A stretch of DNA of 52,500 nt from Legionella jamestowniensis (GTDB lineage: Bacteria; Pseudomonadota; Gammaproteobacteria; Legionellales; Legionellaceae): NCBI RefSeq assembly GCF_001467745.1, contig NZ_LNYG01000013.1, positions 1,591,120-1,643,619 on the forward strand. The letters are read 5' to 3'. The notes under the pieces are model-generated. The model saw nothing but the letters and a program-made list of their open reading frames with translations. It did not search any database and was not told the DNA's origin. How positions within the stretch are numbered: position 1 is the first letter of the stretch; every line of letters begins with the position of its first letter. Of this stretch, positions 15,336 to 23,483 are shown piece by piece. A program made the position numbers and the translations under genes.

Positions 15336-17012
15336 ATGCCCCAAAGTAACACAGATAATAAGGTCACCATTAAAACAGTGCGGAAAGGAGTACTTGCAAA
15401 TCTCGTAAATAAAGGACAGGAACTTTTTACAAAAATCACTGACTATGGGAATGGAGTAGTCAATCTTTATCGTCTAATTATAAATCACAACGCCGCCAAA
15501 GACCCAAATGCCTTTCATAAATTGCTGGATGAGCAATACAATAAAATTCCAAATGACAAGCTTAAAGTATTAACGATACCTATTTTTTCTCCCACCAAGT
15601 CCCAAGTGTGTGATCGAGTGGTTGCTATTGGTAATCCTGTAATCCTGCAAGCACTTCGCCGCATACCGCGTGCTGAAACAGTTTCTCCTTCCTATTTTGA
15701 AACACATCCGGATATTCCTAAAATAAGTGGTGGCAGGGCGTTTGGCTCAGTACTTGAAGCGATAGGCATGGGAATTTTAAGTGCAGATAGTGAAATCCAT
15801 ACACCTTTTATACAGGAAATGATTTCTACCCTAACTATTAAATCGATTGATGACAATGAAGAAAAATTTATCGACAATGAGTATAAAAAAAGATTTATAA
15901 AGGTCATTAAAGAGGAAACGGCTCAATTAATTTCTGCAATACGAGATGCTGCAGAATCCAAGCTGGGGGAAATTTGTTATCTTGATTTTCGCTTTTATGC
16001 ATTAAAAATCTTTTTAAGAGGTTTTTATCCTAATGCTACCTGGCACGACAACTGGATAAATGAACTTTCTCAAGAAATTGAAACTATTTCCGATATGGCG
16101 TTTAAATGTATGGTAAACCCTCATGCTGATTTAAACGCGTTGCGGGCTGAGGCCAATAAGCGTCTAAATACCTACATCGACAGAATCATGTTAGAAGACC
16201 AAACGTTTTATCTGCGTGAAAATTATGTGAAAAGTACCGATAAAGAGTCTCTAAGACAAATTATAGTGTCTTTGCTTTTTGCTGGTGGTGACAACATTAA
16301 AAAATATTTAGATCATGTTTTTGTGGAATTTGGTAATGACAAAATTCGTGAACGGTATTTGTCTAGAACTCCAACAGCAGAAGAGCTTAAATTATACATT
16401 ACTGAAGTGGGACGACTGTACACAACAATTTATGCCCAGCCCGGTGAAGCATTGGAAGACTTTATAATCGAGTATAAGGATGAAATTATTCATATTAAAG
16501 CCGGGGACAAACTTCATTACAGCACTTGGATTGCTAACCGTGATACGCAAGAGTGGGGGCCTTTTGCCAATGAATTTAAGCCAGAAGAGAATCAACAACA
16601 GTATACCAGATTACACCCCTTAGCTACGTTTGGTGATGGTTCTCGTGTATGCCGAGGAAAATCAATTACGTTGGCAATTATTGAATATCTAACTGCCAAC
16701 GTGCTCGAGGAGTTTAGATGGAAATCTTATGTAGATGGACAAGACAATAGTCATCCTACTGAATTTAACTTCAATAATGGTGTGCAAGGAAAACCAGGTT
16801 TTACTTTCATGGCAGTAAAAAGACCTCAGTTAGGGAGAGATAGCAAGAACGCAACCAGCGAAATGATAGATGGTACTATTCTTCCAAATTGGCGTATAAC
16901 TGGAAATCCAGAGGGTAGAGCGAGTAAAGCAGGCAAATTTAAACAGCCGCTCCAAATACCGGATAATTTGTCAATCCAGCAGCACGAGCATCCATTAAAC
17001 TATAATTGTTAA
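15336..17012 (+). CDS. Cytochrome P450
   Basis: A 558-residue protein with the three P450 hallmarks in order. The I-helix block FAGGDN has Asp319 and Asn320 where the family usually has an acidic residue and Thr. The K-helix ExxR is EVGR at 357-360. The haem-binding loop FGDGSRVCRG spans 432-441 with Cys439 as the expected haem thiolate. Such enzymes insert oxygen into lipids, sterols or xenobiotics using electrons from a partner reductase. None is adjacent, though a quinone oxidoreductase gene converges on it. It is longer than most bacterial P450s, with an extra N-terminal part and a C-terminal tail after the haem loop. No clear N-terminal membrane anchor. AGGA lies 6-9 bases before the ATG. 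Substrate unknown. Confidence 0.85.
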   Translation: MPQSNTDNKVTIKTVRKGVLANLVNKGQELFTKITDYGNGVVNLYRLIINHNAAKDPNAFHKLLDEQYNKIPNDKLKVLTIPIFSPTKSQVCDRVVAIGNPVILQALRRIPRAETVSPSYFETHPDIPKISGGRAFGSVLEAIGMGILSADSEIHTPFIQEMISTLTIKSIDDNEEKFIDNEYKKRFIKVIKEETAQLISAIRDAAESKLGEICYLDFRFYALKIFLRGFYPNATWHDNWINELSQEIETISDMAFKCMVNPHADLNALRAEANKRLNTYIDRIMLEDQTFYLRENYVKSTDKESLRQIIVSLLFAGGDNIKKYLDHVFVEFGNDKIRERYLSRTPTAEELKLYITEVGRLYTTIYAQPGEALEDFIIEYKDEIIHIKAGDKLHYSTWIANRDTQEWGPFANEFKPEENQQQYTRLHPLATFGDGSRVCRGKSITLAIIEYLTANVLEEFRWKSYVDGQDNSHPTEFNFNNGVQGKPGFTFMAVKRPQLGRDSKNATSEMIDGTILPNWRITGNPEGRASKAGKFKQPLQIPDNLSIQQHEHPLNYNC

Positions 17013-17015
17013 CTG

Positions 17016-17050
17016 TTTGCATACCGCGCGCTTCTTGTGCGTTATGCAAA
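17016..17050. terminator. Bidirectional terminator between P450 and quinone oxidoreductase genes
   Basis: TTTGCATA (17016-17023) and TATGCAAA (17043-17050) form perfect outer arms, with partial G/C pairing inside. It fills the 39-base gap between two convergent genes. Confidence 0.6.
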
Positions 17051-17051
17051 T

Positions 17052-18020
17052 TTACTGCATTGTTATTACAATTTTCCCAAAATGTTCATTATTTTGCATT
17101 CGTAAGTGGGCTTGTTCTATTTCTTCGAAGCCAAATTTGGAGTCAATAACAGGCATGATATGTTGATTTAATAATGCCGTACCCCATTGATGTTGTGCTG
17201 ACTTCCATAATTCAGCTTTCTCGGTCAATGATTGTGAACGCAAAACAAAACCATTAATTTGCAATCGCTTCTGCATAATCCGTAGTAGATTCATTTCCAC
17301 TTGGTGGCCTTGCATGCAGGCAATCTGGATAAGTTTTCCTTGTACTTTTAGAAGATTAAGATGTTTGGAAAAATAAGGACCACCTATAAAATCAACAATA
17401 ACATCCACGGCGCACTCACCTAACACTGCTTCAAAATCATCTTGTTTATAGTTAATAAGAGCGATTGAAGCTAATTTTTTAGCTTTGAGCATTTTATCCT
17501 GAGTACTAGTAGTGCTGATTATTTTAGCACCTTGTAAGTTAGCCATTTGAATGGCAAGGGATGTGATTCCACTTCCCGCAGCATGAATTAATAAACTTTG
17601 TTCTTGTTTTAACTGGCCCAACAAAAAAACGGTAGCATGTACGGTTATTAATGCTTCAGGCAATGCAGCGGCATGTTCATAATCCCAATTGGCAGGAATT
17701 CGCTCTGCCAGATGCTGATTAACACAGCAATACTCAGCATAGCCTCCACTACCAACAAGACCGTAAACAGCATCACCCACTTTAAAACGTGTGACTTCAT
17801 CCCCTACAGCAATAACATCCCCCGCTATTTCTAGCCCAGGTATGTCAGACTCACCGGCAGGTGGAGGATATTTGCCTTGACGTTGTAATAAATCAGCACG
17901 ATTGACAGCCGTTGCTTTTACTTTTACAAGCAGTTCTTCTTTTTGACAGACAGGAAGTGATTGCTCATTCATGATTAATCGACTTTGTGGACCAGAATTT
18001 TCTATTAAAATGCAACGCAT
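17052..18020 (-). CDS. NAD(P)H quinone oxidoreductase, PIG3/QOR-like medium-chain reductase
   Basis: A 322-residue medium-chain dehydrogenase/reductase without the zinc ligands of alcohol dehydrogenases. The N-terminal GroES-like part holds VNRADLLQRQGKYPPPAG and DIPGLEIAGDVIAVG, typical of the TP53I3/PIG3 group of quinone oxidoreductases. The nucleotide-binding motif is HAAGSGITSLAIQMA, with Thr at a position that is more often Gly. Members reduce ortho-quinones with NADPH. It is convergent with the P450 gene. Redox cooperation between them is only a possibility, since no direct electron transfer of this type is known. Confidence 0.88.
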   Translation of the reverse strand: MRCILIENSGPQSRLIMNEQSLPVCQKEELLVKVKATAVNRADLLQRQGKYPPPAGESDIPGLEIAGDVIAVGDEVTRFKVGDAVYGLVGSGGYAEYCCVNQHLAERIPANWDYEHAAALPEALITVHATVFLLGQLKQEQSLLIHAAGSGITSLAIQMANLQGAKIISTTSTQDKMLKAKKLASIALINYKQDDFEAVLGECAVDVIVDFIGGPYFSKHLNLLKVQGKLIQIACMQGHQVEMNLLRIMQKRLQINGFVLRSQSLTEKAELWKSAQHQWGTALLNQHIMPVIDSKFGFEEIEQAHLRMQNNEHFGKIVITMQ

Positions 18021-18058
18021 AGTATTGCCGAGAGCTTTTGTTTAACCAATTGTAGCCT

Positions 18059-18080
18059 GGTTGCCTCTTAAGCGGCAACC
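18059..18080. repeat. Short hairpin in the intergenic region before the F-box gene
   Basis: GGTTGCC and GGCAACC pair around an 8-base loop. It is flanked by TGTAGCC and, further on, CCTACA, so it may be part of a larger dispersed palindrome. No T run follows. Confidence 0.35.
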
Positions 18081-18228
18081 AGATCAGGGTAAACACCAAC
18101 CTACATTACCTGTCATATAAGTATTTTATATGGTTTATATACAAATAAATCGTTTCTGCAGAAGCCCAAAATTACATAAAAATAAAGTTTAATGTTGCAG
18201 AAAGGGCAATAATTTAGGGCTATGAACC

Positions 18229-18813
18229 ATGAAAGAAAAATATGAGCCTGCAGAGCCTGGACTCCAAAACTTACCTCCGGAAATTAAAGTAATAGTTCTT
18301 AAGTTTCTTGATATTAGATCAAAGCTTGCTCTATCACATACAAGTTATGATTGGCGCGACTTAATTCTAAACTTGCCAGATGCTAATGAAATAACGAATA
18401 CATTATTGCGTCTTGACAAAAAAAGACATCATCATATGACAATACAAATCATGTCGAGAAGAATGACAGCAGATTCAGCAGCTAAACTATTTGAAGAATT
18501 ACTCTCTCTTAGTATACCTTCGGCCTATGTGTTTTTAATCATCATACACACCACACCGTTGTCTTTATTTTTTGATTCATCTGAAAAAAGAGGTGCAATA
18601 TTTGTTTGTGCGGTAGTTATTATAGTGCTTGCCACAATGTTAGCCATCGCTGATGATCTGGTGCATTATCTTAGTGAAAGTGACGTAAAAGCTGAGAAAC
18701 AGTATGCACATCGCCGTACTTTTCAATTTTTTACCCAACCTAAGCAAACTACTTCGCAAGGTTCTATACCGACCGATACAAATTCGCAGGAAGAAAGGAA
18801 GGAGCTATCATAG
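18229..18813 (+). CDS. F-box protein with two transmembrane segments, candidate effector
   Basis: A 194-residue protein. Residues 12-47 match the eukaryotic F-box pattern: LQNLPPEIKVIVLKFLDIRS, then KLALSHTSYDWRDLI, with the LPxEI start, the ILxxLD core and the final W-R. F-boxes bind SKP1 and place a protein in SCF ubiquitin ligases. Two hydrophobic segments follow, about 98-115 and 123-141, then a polar tail of about 50 residues ending in QEERKELS. Legionella effectors with F-boxes (AnkB/LegAU13, LegU1, LicA) are known, and a Glu-rich block near the C-terminus is part of the Dot/Icm export signal. No substrate-recruiting repeat is seen, so the membrane segments or the tail may do that. Bacteria lack SCF, which argues for action in a host. 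Confidence 0.72.
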   Translation: MKEKYEPAEPGLQNLPPEIKVIVLKFLDIRSKLALSHTSYDWRDLILNLPDANEITNTLLRLDKKRHHHMTIQIMSRRMTADSAAKLFEELLSLSIPSAYVFLIIIHTTPLSLFFDSSEKRGAIFVCAVVIIVLATMLAIADDLVHYLSESDVKAEKQYAHRRTFQFFTQPKQTTSQGSIPTDTNSQEERKELS

Positions 18814-18921
18814 GAATTTATCCTACGTGAGACATACAAGACGCATAGTATTCTATTAAAGCTCGCCAATTGAAAACCGTTCGTTATATACTGCAAAACA
18901 ACCAGGTTATTTAATTGTTTA

Positions 18922-19800
18922 ATGGCTAACTATACACAATATAAAAAACTGGCTTTGATACTTATCTTGCCACAATTGCTTGTCACGGTTTTATTTTTTA
19001 TTTGGCCTGCACTGAGTGCTGTTATTCAGGCATTTTTCTTTAGTGATGCGTTTGGTATAAATAGTCGATTTGCTGGATTAACCAATTTTTTTGATTTGAT
19101 AAAAGATCCTGGTTATCTACAGGCTGTCTATGTCACTTTTTTAATTGCTTTTTTTGTGACCTTATTGACAATGGGGCTGGGTTTATTCTTAGCGGTGCTT
19201 GTTCATGCGCGACAGAAAAGCCAGGGAGTTTATAAAGCTTTATTTCTATGGCCTTATGCCGTGGCGCCGGCAATCGCTGCCATACTGTGGCGCTTTTTGT
19301 GTCAACCAGCAATAGGTTGGCTAACCCATGCACTGCAGCATTTTGGTATTGCTTTTAATTACCTTACTAATGCCAAACAGGCGTTGCTTGTAGTAATATT
19401 AGCCGCGAGCTGGCAACAATTAAGTTACAATTTTTTGTTTTTCTTTGCAGCGCTTAAAGCAATTCCTTCTTCTTTAATTGATGCAGCAATTATTGATGGG
19501 GCATCCGGATGGAGGCGGTTTTGGCAAATTATTTTTCCACTCTTGTCGCCAACAAGCTTTTTTTTGTTAATAATGAATTTAATTTACGCGTTTTTTGACA
19601 CATTTGGCATCATTGATGTAATGACCAATGGAGGGCCTAACAACAGTACAACCACCTTGGTGTATAAAGTTTATAAAGATGGTTTTGTGGGGTTAGACCC
19701 GGGAAGTTCCTCGGCGCAGTCGGTTATGTTAATGTTTATGGTTATTGTGCTCACACTAGTTCAATTTCGCTACCTTGAAAAAAAGGTGCATTACGAATGA
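18922..19800 (+). CDS. ugpA: Sugar/glycerol-phosphate ABC transporter permease (UgpA-like)
   Basis: A 292-residue inner-membrane permease with six predicted helices. The EAA loop that contacts the ATPase is IPSSLIDAAIIDGASGWRRF. The family is the MalF/UgpA group, and the best-known member imports sn-glycerol-3-phosphate. Substrate is not certain, because the permeases of this group look alike and the binding protein that sets specificity is not here. It starts a chain of five genes that overlap or nearly overlap. The 4-base overlap with the next permease (ATGA) implies coupling. No strong ribosome binding site was seen before the ATG. Confidence 0.85.
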   Translation: MANYTQYKKLALILILPQLLVTVLFFIWPALSAVIQAFFFSDAFGINSRFAGLTNFFDLIKDPGYLQAVYVTFLIAFFVTLLTMGLGLFLAVLVHARQKSQGVYKALFLWPYAVAPAIAAILWRFLCQPAIGWLTHALQHFGIAFNYLTNAKQALLVVILAASWQQLSYNFLFFFAALKAIPSSLIDAAIIDGASGWRRFWQIIFPLLSPTSFFLLIMNLIYAFFDTFGIIDVMTNGGPNNSTTTLVYKVYKDGFVGLDPGSSSAQSVMLMFMVIVLTLVQFRYLEKKVHYE

Positions 19801-20627
19801 AAATTTTAATGCGGATTCTAAACCATGGTTTGTTAATTTGTTTCGTATTGTTATTATTTATGCCGCTTTATTTAGCATTAGTTGCCGCCAGTCATGAAGG
19901 AACTGCTATGATGCAAGCGCCACTTCCTGTTTGGCCAGGGCATAGGCTGTTTGACAATATTAAGACGGTTTTAACGCAAGGAATCGCAGCGACCGGAGGA
20001 CAACCGATATGGCAAATGCTAGTCAACAGTTTTATCATGGCAGTATTGATTGCAAGTGGTAAAATTATATTGGCTTTGTTGTCTGCGTTTGCTTTGGTGT
20101 ATTTTCAATTTCCTCTAAAGGGTGTATTTTTTGCCTTAATTTTTTCTACCCTAATGTTACCGGTGGAAGTGCGGATAGTTCCTACCTTTCAAGTGATTGC
20201 CACGTTTGGTTGGCTGAACAGTTTCGCTGGATTGAGTCTACCATTAATGGCCTCTGCGACGGCAACTTTCTTGTTCCGTCAATTTTTTAAAACTATCCCC
20301 AAAGAACTGGTGGATGCAGCAACGCTTGATGGGGCAGGGCCGCTGCGTTTCTTTAAAGATATCCTTTTACCTTTGTCGAGGACACAGATTGCAGCATTAT
20401 TTATTATTCTTTTTGTGTATGGCTGGAATCAATACCTTTGGCCCTTACTTATTACTACCGATAGCAACATGTCAACCATTGTAATGGGGATCCGTTATTT
20501 AGCTGGCGTTGCAGATCAAATTCCGCAATGGCACTTTATTATGACCATCGCCTTAATTGCCTTATTACCTCCTTGTCTGGTTGTGCTGGTGATGCAACGG
20601 TGGTTTGAAAGGGGGTTAATCCATTAA
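19797..20627 (+). CDS. ugpE: Sugar/glycerol-phosphate ABC transporter permease (UgpE-like)
   Basis: A 276-residue partner permease of the MalG/UgpE group with six predicted helices. The EAA loop is IPKELVDAATLDGAGPLRFF. The C-terminal half ends in FERGLIH, a form common in this group. It pairs with the upstream permease to form the membrane channel of an importer. Its ATG overlaps the upstream stop by 4 bases, and its stop overlaps the ATPase gene start by one base, so the three are made together. Confidence 0.87.
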   Translation: MKILMRILNHGLLICFVLLLFMPLYLALVAASHEGTAMMQAPLPVWPGHRLFDNIKTVLTQGIAATGGQPIWQMLVNSFIMAVLIASGKIILALLSAFALVYFQFPLKGVFFALIFSTLMLPVEVRIVPTFQVIATFGWLNSFAGLSLPLMASATATFLFRQFFKTIPKELVDAATLDGAGPLRFFKDILLPLSRTQIAALFIILFVYGWNQYLWPLLITTDSNMSTIVMGIRYLAGVADQIPQWHFIMTIALIALLPPCLVVLVMQRWFERGLIH

Positions 20628-21718
20628 TGTCCACTGTAAACTTAGTTGACGTAAGTAAACTCTATGGCCAGCAACTCATTCTGGACAACATCAATTTAAA
20701 CATTGAAAAGGGTGAATTTGTAGCAGTAGTAGGACCCTCAGGATGTGGGAAATCGACATTATTGCGATTGGTAGCAGGTCTTGATACGGTAACAAGTGGT
20801 GCTATTTTAATTAATAATCAATGTGTTAATAAAATTCCTCCTGCCAAGCGCGATATGGCTATGGTTTTTCAAACCTACGCTCTCTATCCTCACATGACGG
20901 TTTTTGAGAATATGGCTTATGGTTTGAAAATGAGAGGGATGATGACTAAGGATATTCAGCAGCGAGTTAATGAGGTGGCAACGATGTTGCAATTATCAGA
21001 TTATCTGCAACGCAAGCCTCTCTCTTTATCAGGCGGACAGCGACAACGTGTGGCGATGGGGAGGGCAATTGTGCGCTCACCTGCCGTATTTTTATTTGAT
21101 GAGCCACTTTCCAATCTTGATGCAAAACTGCGCACAGAAATGCGCTATGAAATTAAAAAACTGCATCAACAACTAAACACTACCTGCTTATATGTCACTC
21201 ATGATCAGACGGAGGCCATGACGATGGCATCAAGGGTGTTAGTGCTTAATAAAGGCAAGGTAGAACAGATAGGTGCCCCCCATGTACTTTATAATCAGCC
21301 TGCCTCTGTATTTGTTGCAAGTTTTACAGGCCATTATCCGATTAATTTTTTACCAGCAAGAATTGATTTAAATAATCAAAAAGTAGTTACTGAGCTGGGA
21401 GTAACATTTCCATTGCCTTTCTTAAGCGATTCGATTTCCTGTGGGACGGAAGTTGTTATAGGTATTCGTCCTGAAAATTTACGAATTTCTAAAAAAGATG
21501 AAACCACAGCCTTACCAGTAAAACTTGAGTTTATTGATGACATGGGGGCCGATAAGTTGGTACAGGCGATTACTTTATGTGGCAAGGCAAAATTTGCAGT
21601 ACGCGTTCCGGCAGATACTGAAATTATTGATAATCAATTTACCTTGGAACTTGTTGTAAATAAAGCTAATCTATTCCATCAAAAGACAGGATTGCGCCTT
21701 GGAGGGTGGCATGGCTGA
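20627..21718 (+). CDS. ugpC: ABC transporter ATPase, MalK/UgpC type
   Basis: A 363-residue ATPase. Walker A is GPSGCGKST, the signature LSGGQRQRVAMGRAIVR, Walker B VFLFDEPLSNLDAKLR and the H-loop VTHDQTEAMT. A C-terminal MOP/TOBE-like regulatory domain of about 120 residues (IGIRPENLRI, then VKLEFIDDMGADKLVQ) follows, as in MalK and UgpC. It powers the UgpA-UgpE channel from the cytoplasmic side. Its 3' end overlaps the next gene by 8 bases. Confidence 0.92.
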   Translation: MSTVNLVDVSKLYGQQLILDNINLNIEKGEFVAVVGPSGCGKSTLLRLVAGLDTVTSGAILINNQCVNKIPPAKRDMAMVFQTYALYPHMTVFENMAYGLKMRGMMTKDIQQRVNEVATMLQLSDYLQRKPLSLSGGQRQRVAMGRAIVRSPAVFLFDEPLSNLDAKLRTEMRYEIKKLHQQLNTTCLYVTHDQTEAMTMASRVLVLNKGKVEQIGAPHVLYNQPASVFVASFTGHYPINFLPARIDLNNQKVVTELGVTFPLPFLSDSISCGTEVVIGIRPENLRISKKDETTALPVKLEFIDDMGADKLVQAITLCGKAKFAVRVPADTEIIDNQFTLELVVNKANLFHQKTGLRLGGWHG

Positions 21719-22586
21719 AGAAAAAAAATTTTTAAGAAAGATTGATGCTCCATTTTATAATTATTTTCAAGCCATCGTCTTGTCTTTTTTTAGCAGGCGT
21801 TTGTATGTTGATGTGGGCAAACGGTGGAAAGGATTAGGTGCACTTTATTTGTTACTGGTCATGTTTATAGTGACTATTCCTTTCGGCATACGTATTATCT
21901 TCGATTTTGATACATTTTTCGAGCAGCAACTTATTGAGCCTATTAAGCAACTTCCACCCATTTATATTCAAAATGGAAAGGTTTCTTTCGATAAACCCAT
22001 GCCCTATTTTGTAAAAAATAAATCAGGTCAAGTGGTTTCTATTATAGACACTACAGGTACGGTAACCACTATCGATAATGCTTATCCACATTTAGCGGCT
22101 TTAATTACAAAAGACAAGTTTTATTATCGAGTTCCTTCGCCCCAGTTTTTTTTCACAAAACAGCCGAATAAAGAAAAAGACCCGGTATATGTTCAACCGC
22201 TCAGTGAAAACATTAACCAGATCTTTGATGGTAAAACCTGGGTTGAATCTTCAGGTTTATTCAAAGTAAAATTAATTTCCCAATTGATTATTTATCCAAC
22301 TATAGCGCTTGTATTTTTTGCAATTAATCTCGTCTTTTTATTAGTATTTGCGCTGATGGGGCAATTTCTTGCAAGATTGTTTTTTCACCTCACCATTAGT
22401 TATAAACAAACATCGCGCTTATTGGCTGTTAGTTTGACACCACAAATAGTTTTCCTTGTATTAGGTTTAACCTTTGATTGGTTATTTCCGGGATTTGGGG
22501 TGGTACTGATTATTCTTTTAGCATTTTATTTTAGCTTTGCTGTTATCTCGTTAAAACGTGAAAGTCAGAAGCTGGTGGTTTCGTGA
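21711..22586 (+). CDS. DUF1189-like membrane protein
   Basis: A 291-residue protein with a cytoplasmic N-terminus, one helix near residue 45 (LYLLLVMFIVTIPFGIRIIF), a long extracytoplasmic domain and three or more helices at the C-terminus. YNYFQAIVLSFFSRRLYVDV near the start and the overall plan match DUF1189, a family of unknown function. The ATG at 21711 has GGAGGG at 21701-21706 and is preferred over an in-frame TTG at 21699. It overlaps the ATPase gene upstream and the hydrolase gene downstream, so it may have a role in the same uptake or lipid process. That role is inference. Confidence 0.75.
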   Translation: MAEEKKFLRKIDAPFYNYFQAIVLSFFSRRLYVDVGKRWKGLGALYLLLVMFIVTIPFGIRIIFDFDTFFEQQLIEPIKQLPPIYIQNGKVSFDKPMPYFVKNKSGQVVSIIDTTGTVTTIDNAYPHLAALITKDKFYYRVPSPQFFFTKQPNKEKDPVYVQPLSENINQIFDGKTWVESSGLFKVKLISQLIIYPTIALVFFAINLVFLLVFALMGQFLARLFFHLTISYKQTSRLLAVSLTPQIVFLVLGLTFDWLFPGFGVVLIILLAFYFSFAVISLKRESQKLVVS

Positions 22587-23374
22587 GGGAGTTAATTCAT
22601 TTTGCTCATGGGAATGGATTTCCCTCACTATGCTATTCACAGTTGCTAAAACAATTAAATAAAAAATATGATTATTGCTACATTGACAAAATAGGGCACA
22701 ACCCGCTATTTCCCGTTACTGAAAATTGGCATTTTCTTGTCGATGAGGTGATAGCCAGTGTAGAGCTTAAGGCATGCCAACCCGTAATCGCCCTTGGGCA
22801 TTCATTGGGGGGCGTTTTAAGTTTGTTGGCGGCTATCGAAAAGCCTGAGTTATTTAAAGCAGTTGTGATGATTGATTCACCACTTTTGGGAAGATTTAAA
22901 TCAAGCATGGTGCGACTGGCCAAAGCCTTAGGCGTGATTGACAGGGTGACCCCTGCTTTTAGGACGCGAAGTCGAAGAGAGCATTGGCAAACTAAAGAAC
23001 AACTTATTGACTATCTTAAAAACCGGGATTTATTTAAAACATTTACATCGGATTGCTTGCAGGATTATATTGACTATGGTCTAAGAAAAACGGAGCATGG
23101 ATATATACTGCGGTTTGATCGCCACATAGAGTATTTAATCTATCGAACCATCCCACACACGTTTCATGAGTATGAAGGTAAATTAACCGTCCCTGCGGCA
23201 TTAATTTATGGGGATAAAAGTACAGTAGTTGACAAGCTTGATATACGCTACATGAAGAAGCATTACAATATAACGAGTGTGAGAATAAGTGGGACTCACA
23301 TGTTACCAATGGAGTCACCAGAACACGTCGCAAAGCAAGTTTTTAGTGTTCTGGATGCTATACTGAAAAGATGA
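22583..23374 (+). CDS. Alpha/beta hydrolase
   Basis: A 263-residue alpha/beta-fold hydrolase. The oxyanion motif HFAHGNGFPS near the start, the nucleophile elbow GHSLGG, an acidic residue in LIYGDKSTVVDKLD and His in ISGTHMLPMESPE make a complete catalytic set. The substrate is unknown; an ester or thioester is likely. It starts at GTG overlapping the upstream stop (GTGA) and closes the five-gene ugp chain. One possible link is that it releases the compound or glycerol-phosphate ester handled by the transporter, but the sequence does not show it. Confidence 0.85.
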   Translation: MRELIHFAHGNGFPSLCYSQLLKQLNKKYDYCYIDKIGHNPLFPVTENWHFLVDEVIASVELKACQPVIALGHSLGGVLSLLAAIEKPELFKAVVMIDSPLLGRFKSSMVRLAKALGVIDRVTPAFRTRSRREHWQTKEQLIDYLKNRDLFKTFTSDCLQDYIDYGLRKTEHGYILRFDRHIEYLIYRTIPHTFHEYEGKLTVPAALIYGDKSTVVDKLDIRYMKKHYNITSVRISGTHMLPMESPEHVAKQVFSVLDAILKR

Positions 23375-23483
23375 TAACTTTCCCCGAATTGCTTGAAAAC
23401 CGCTGTCTTCTAAGCCTATTCTAAGAATGTTTTCATTTTTAAATTTTCAAACCTGAGGATAATTTTATTAAAAGGAGAGAATA

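Noticed and set aside
17052-18020. Quinone oxidoreductase as the P450 redox partner
   Set aside because: It lacks flavin or iron-sulphur domains needed to pass single electrons to a P450, and the genes are convergent.
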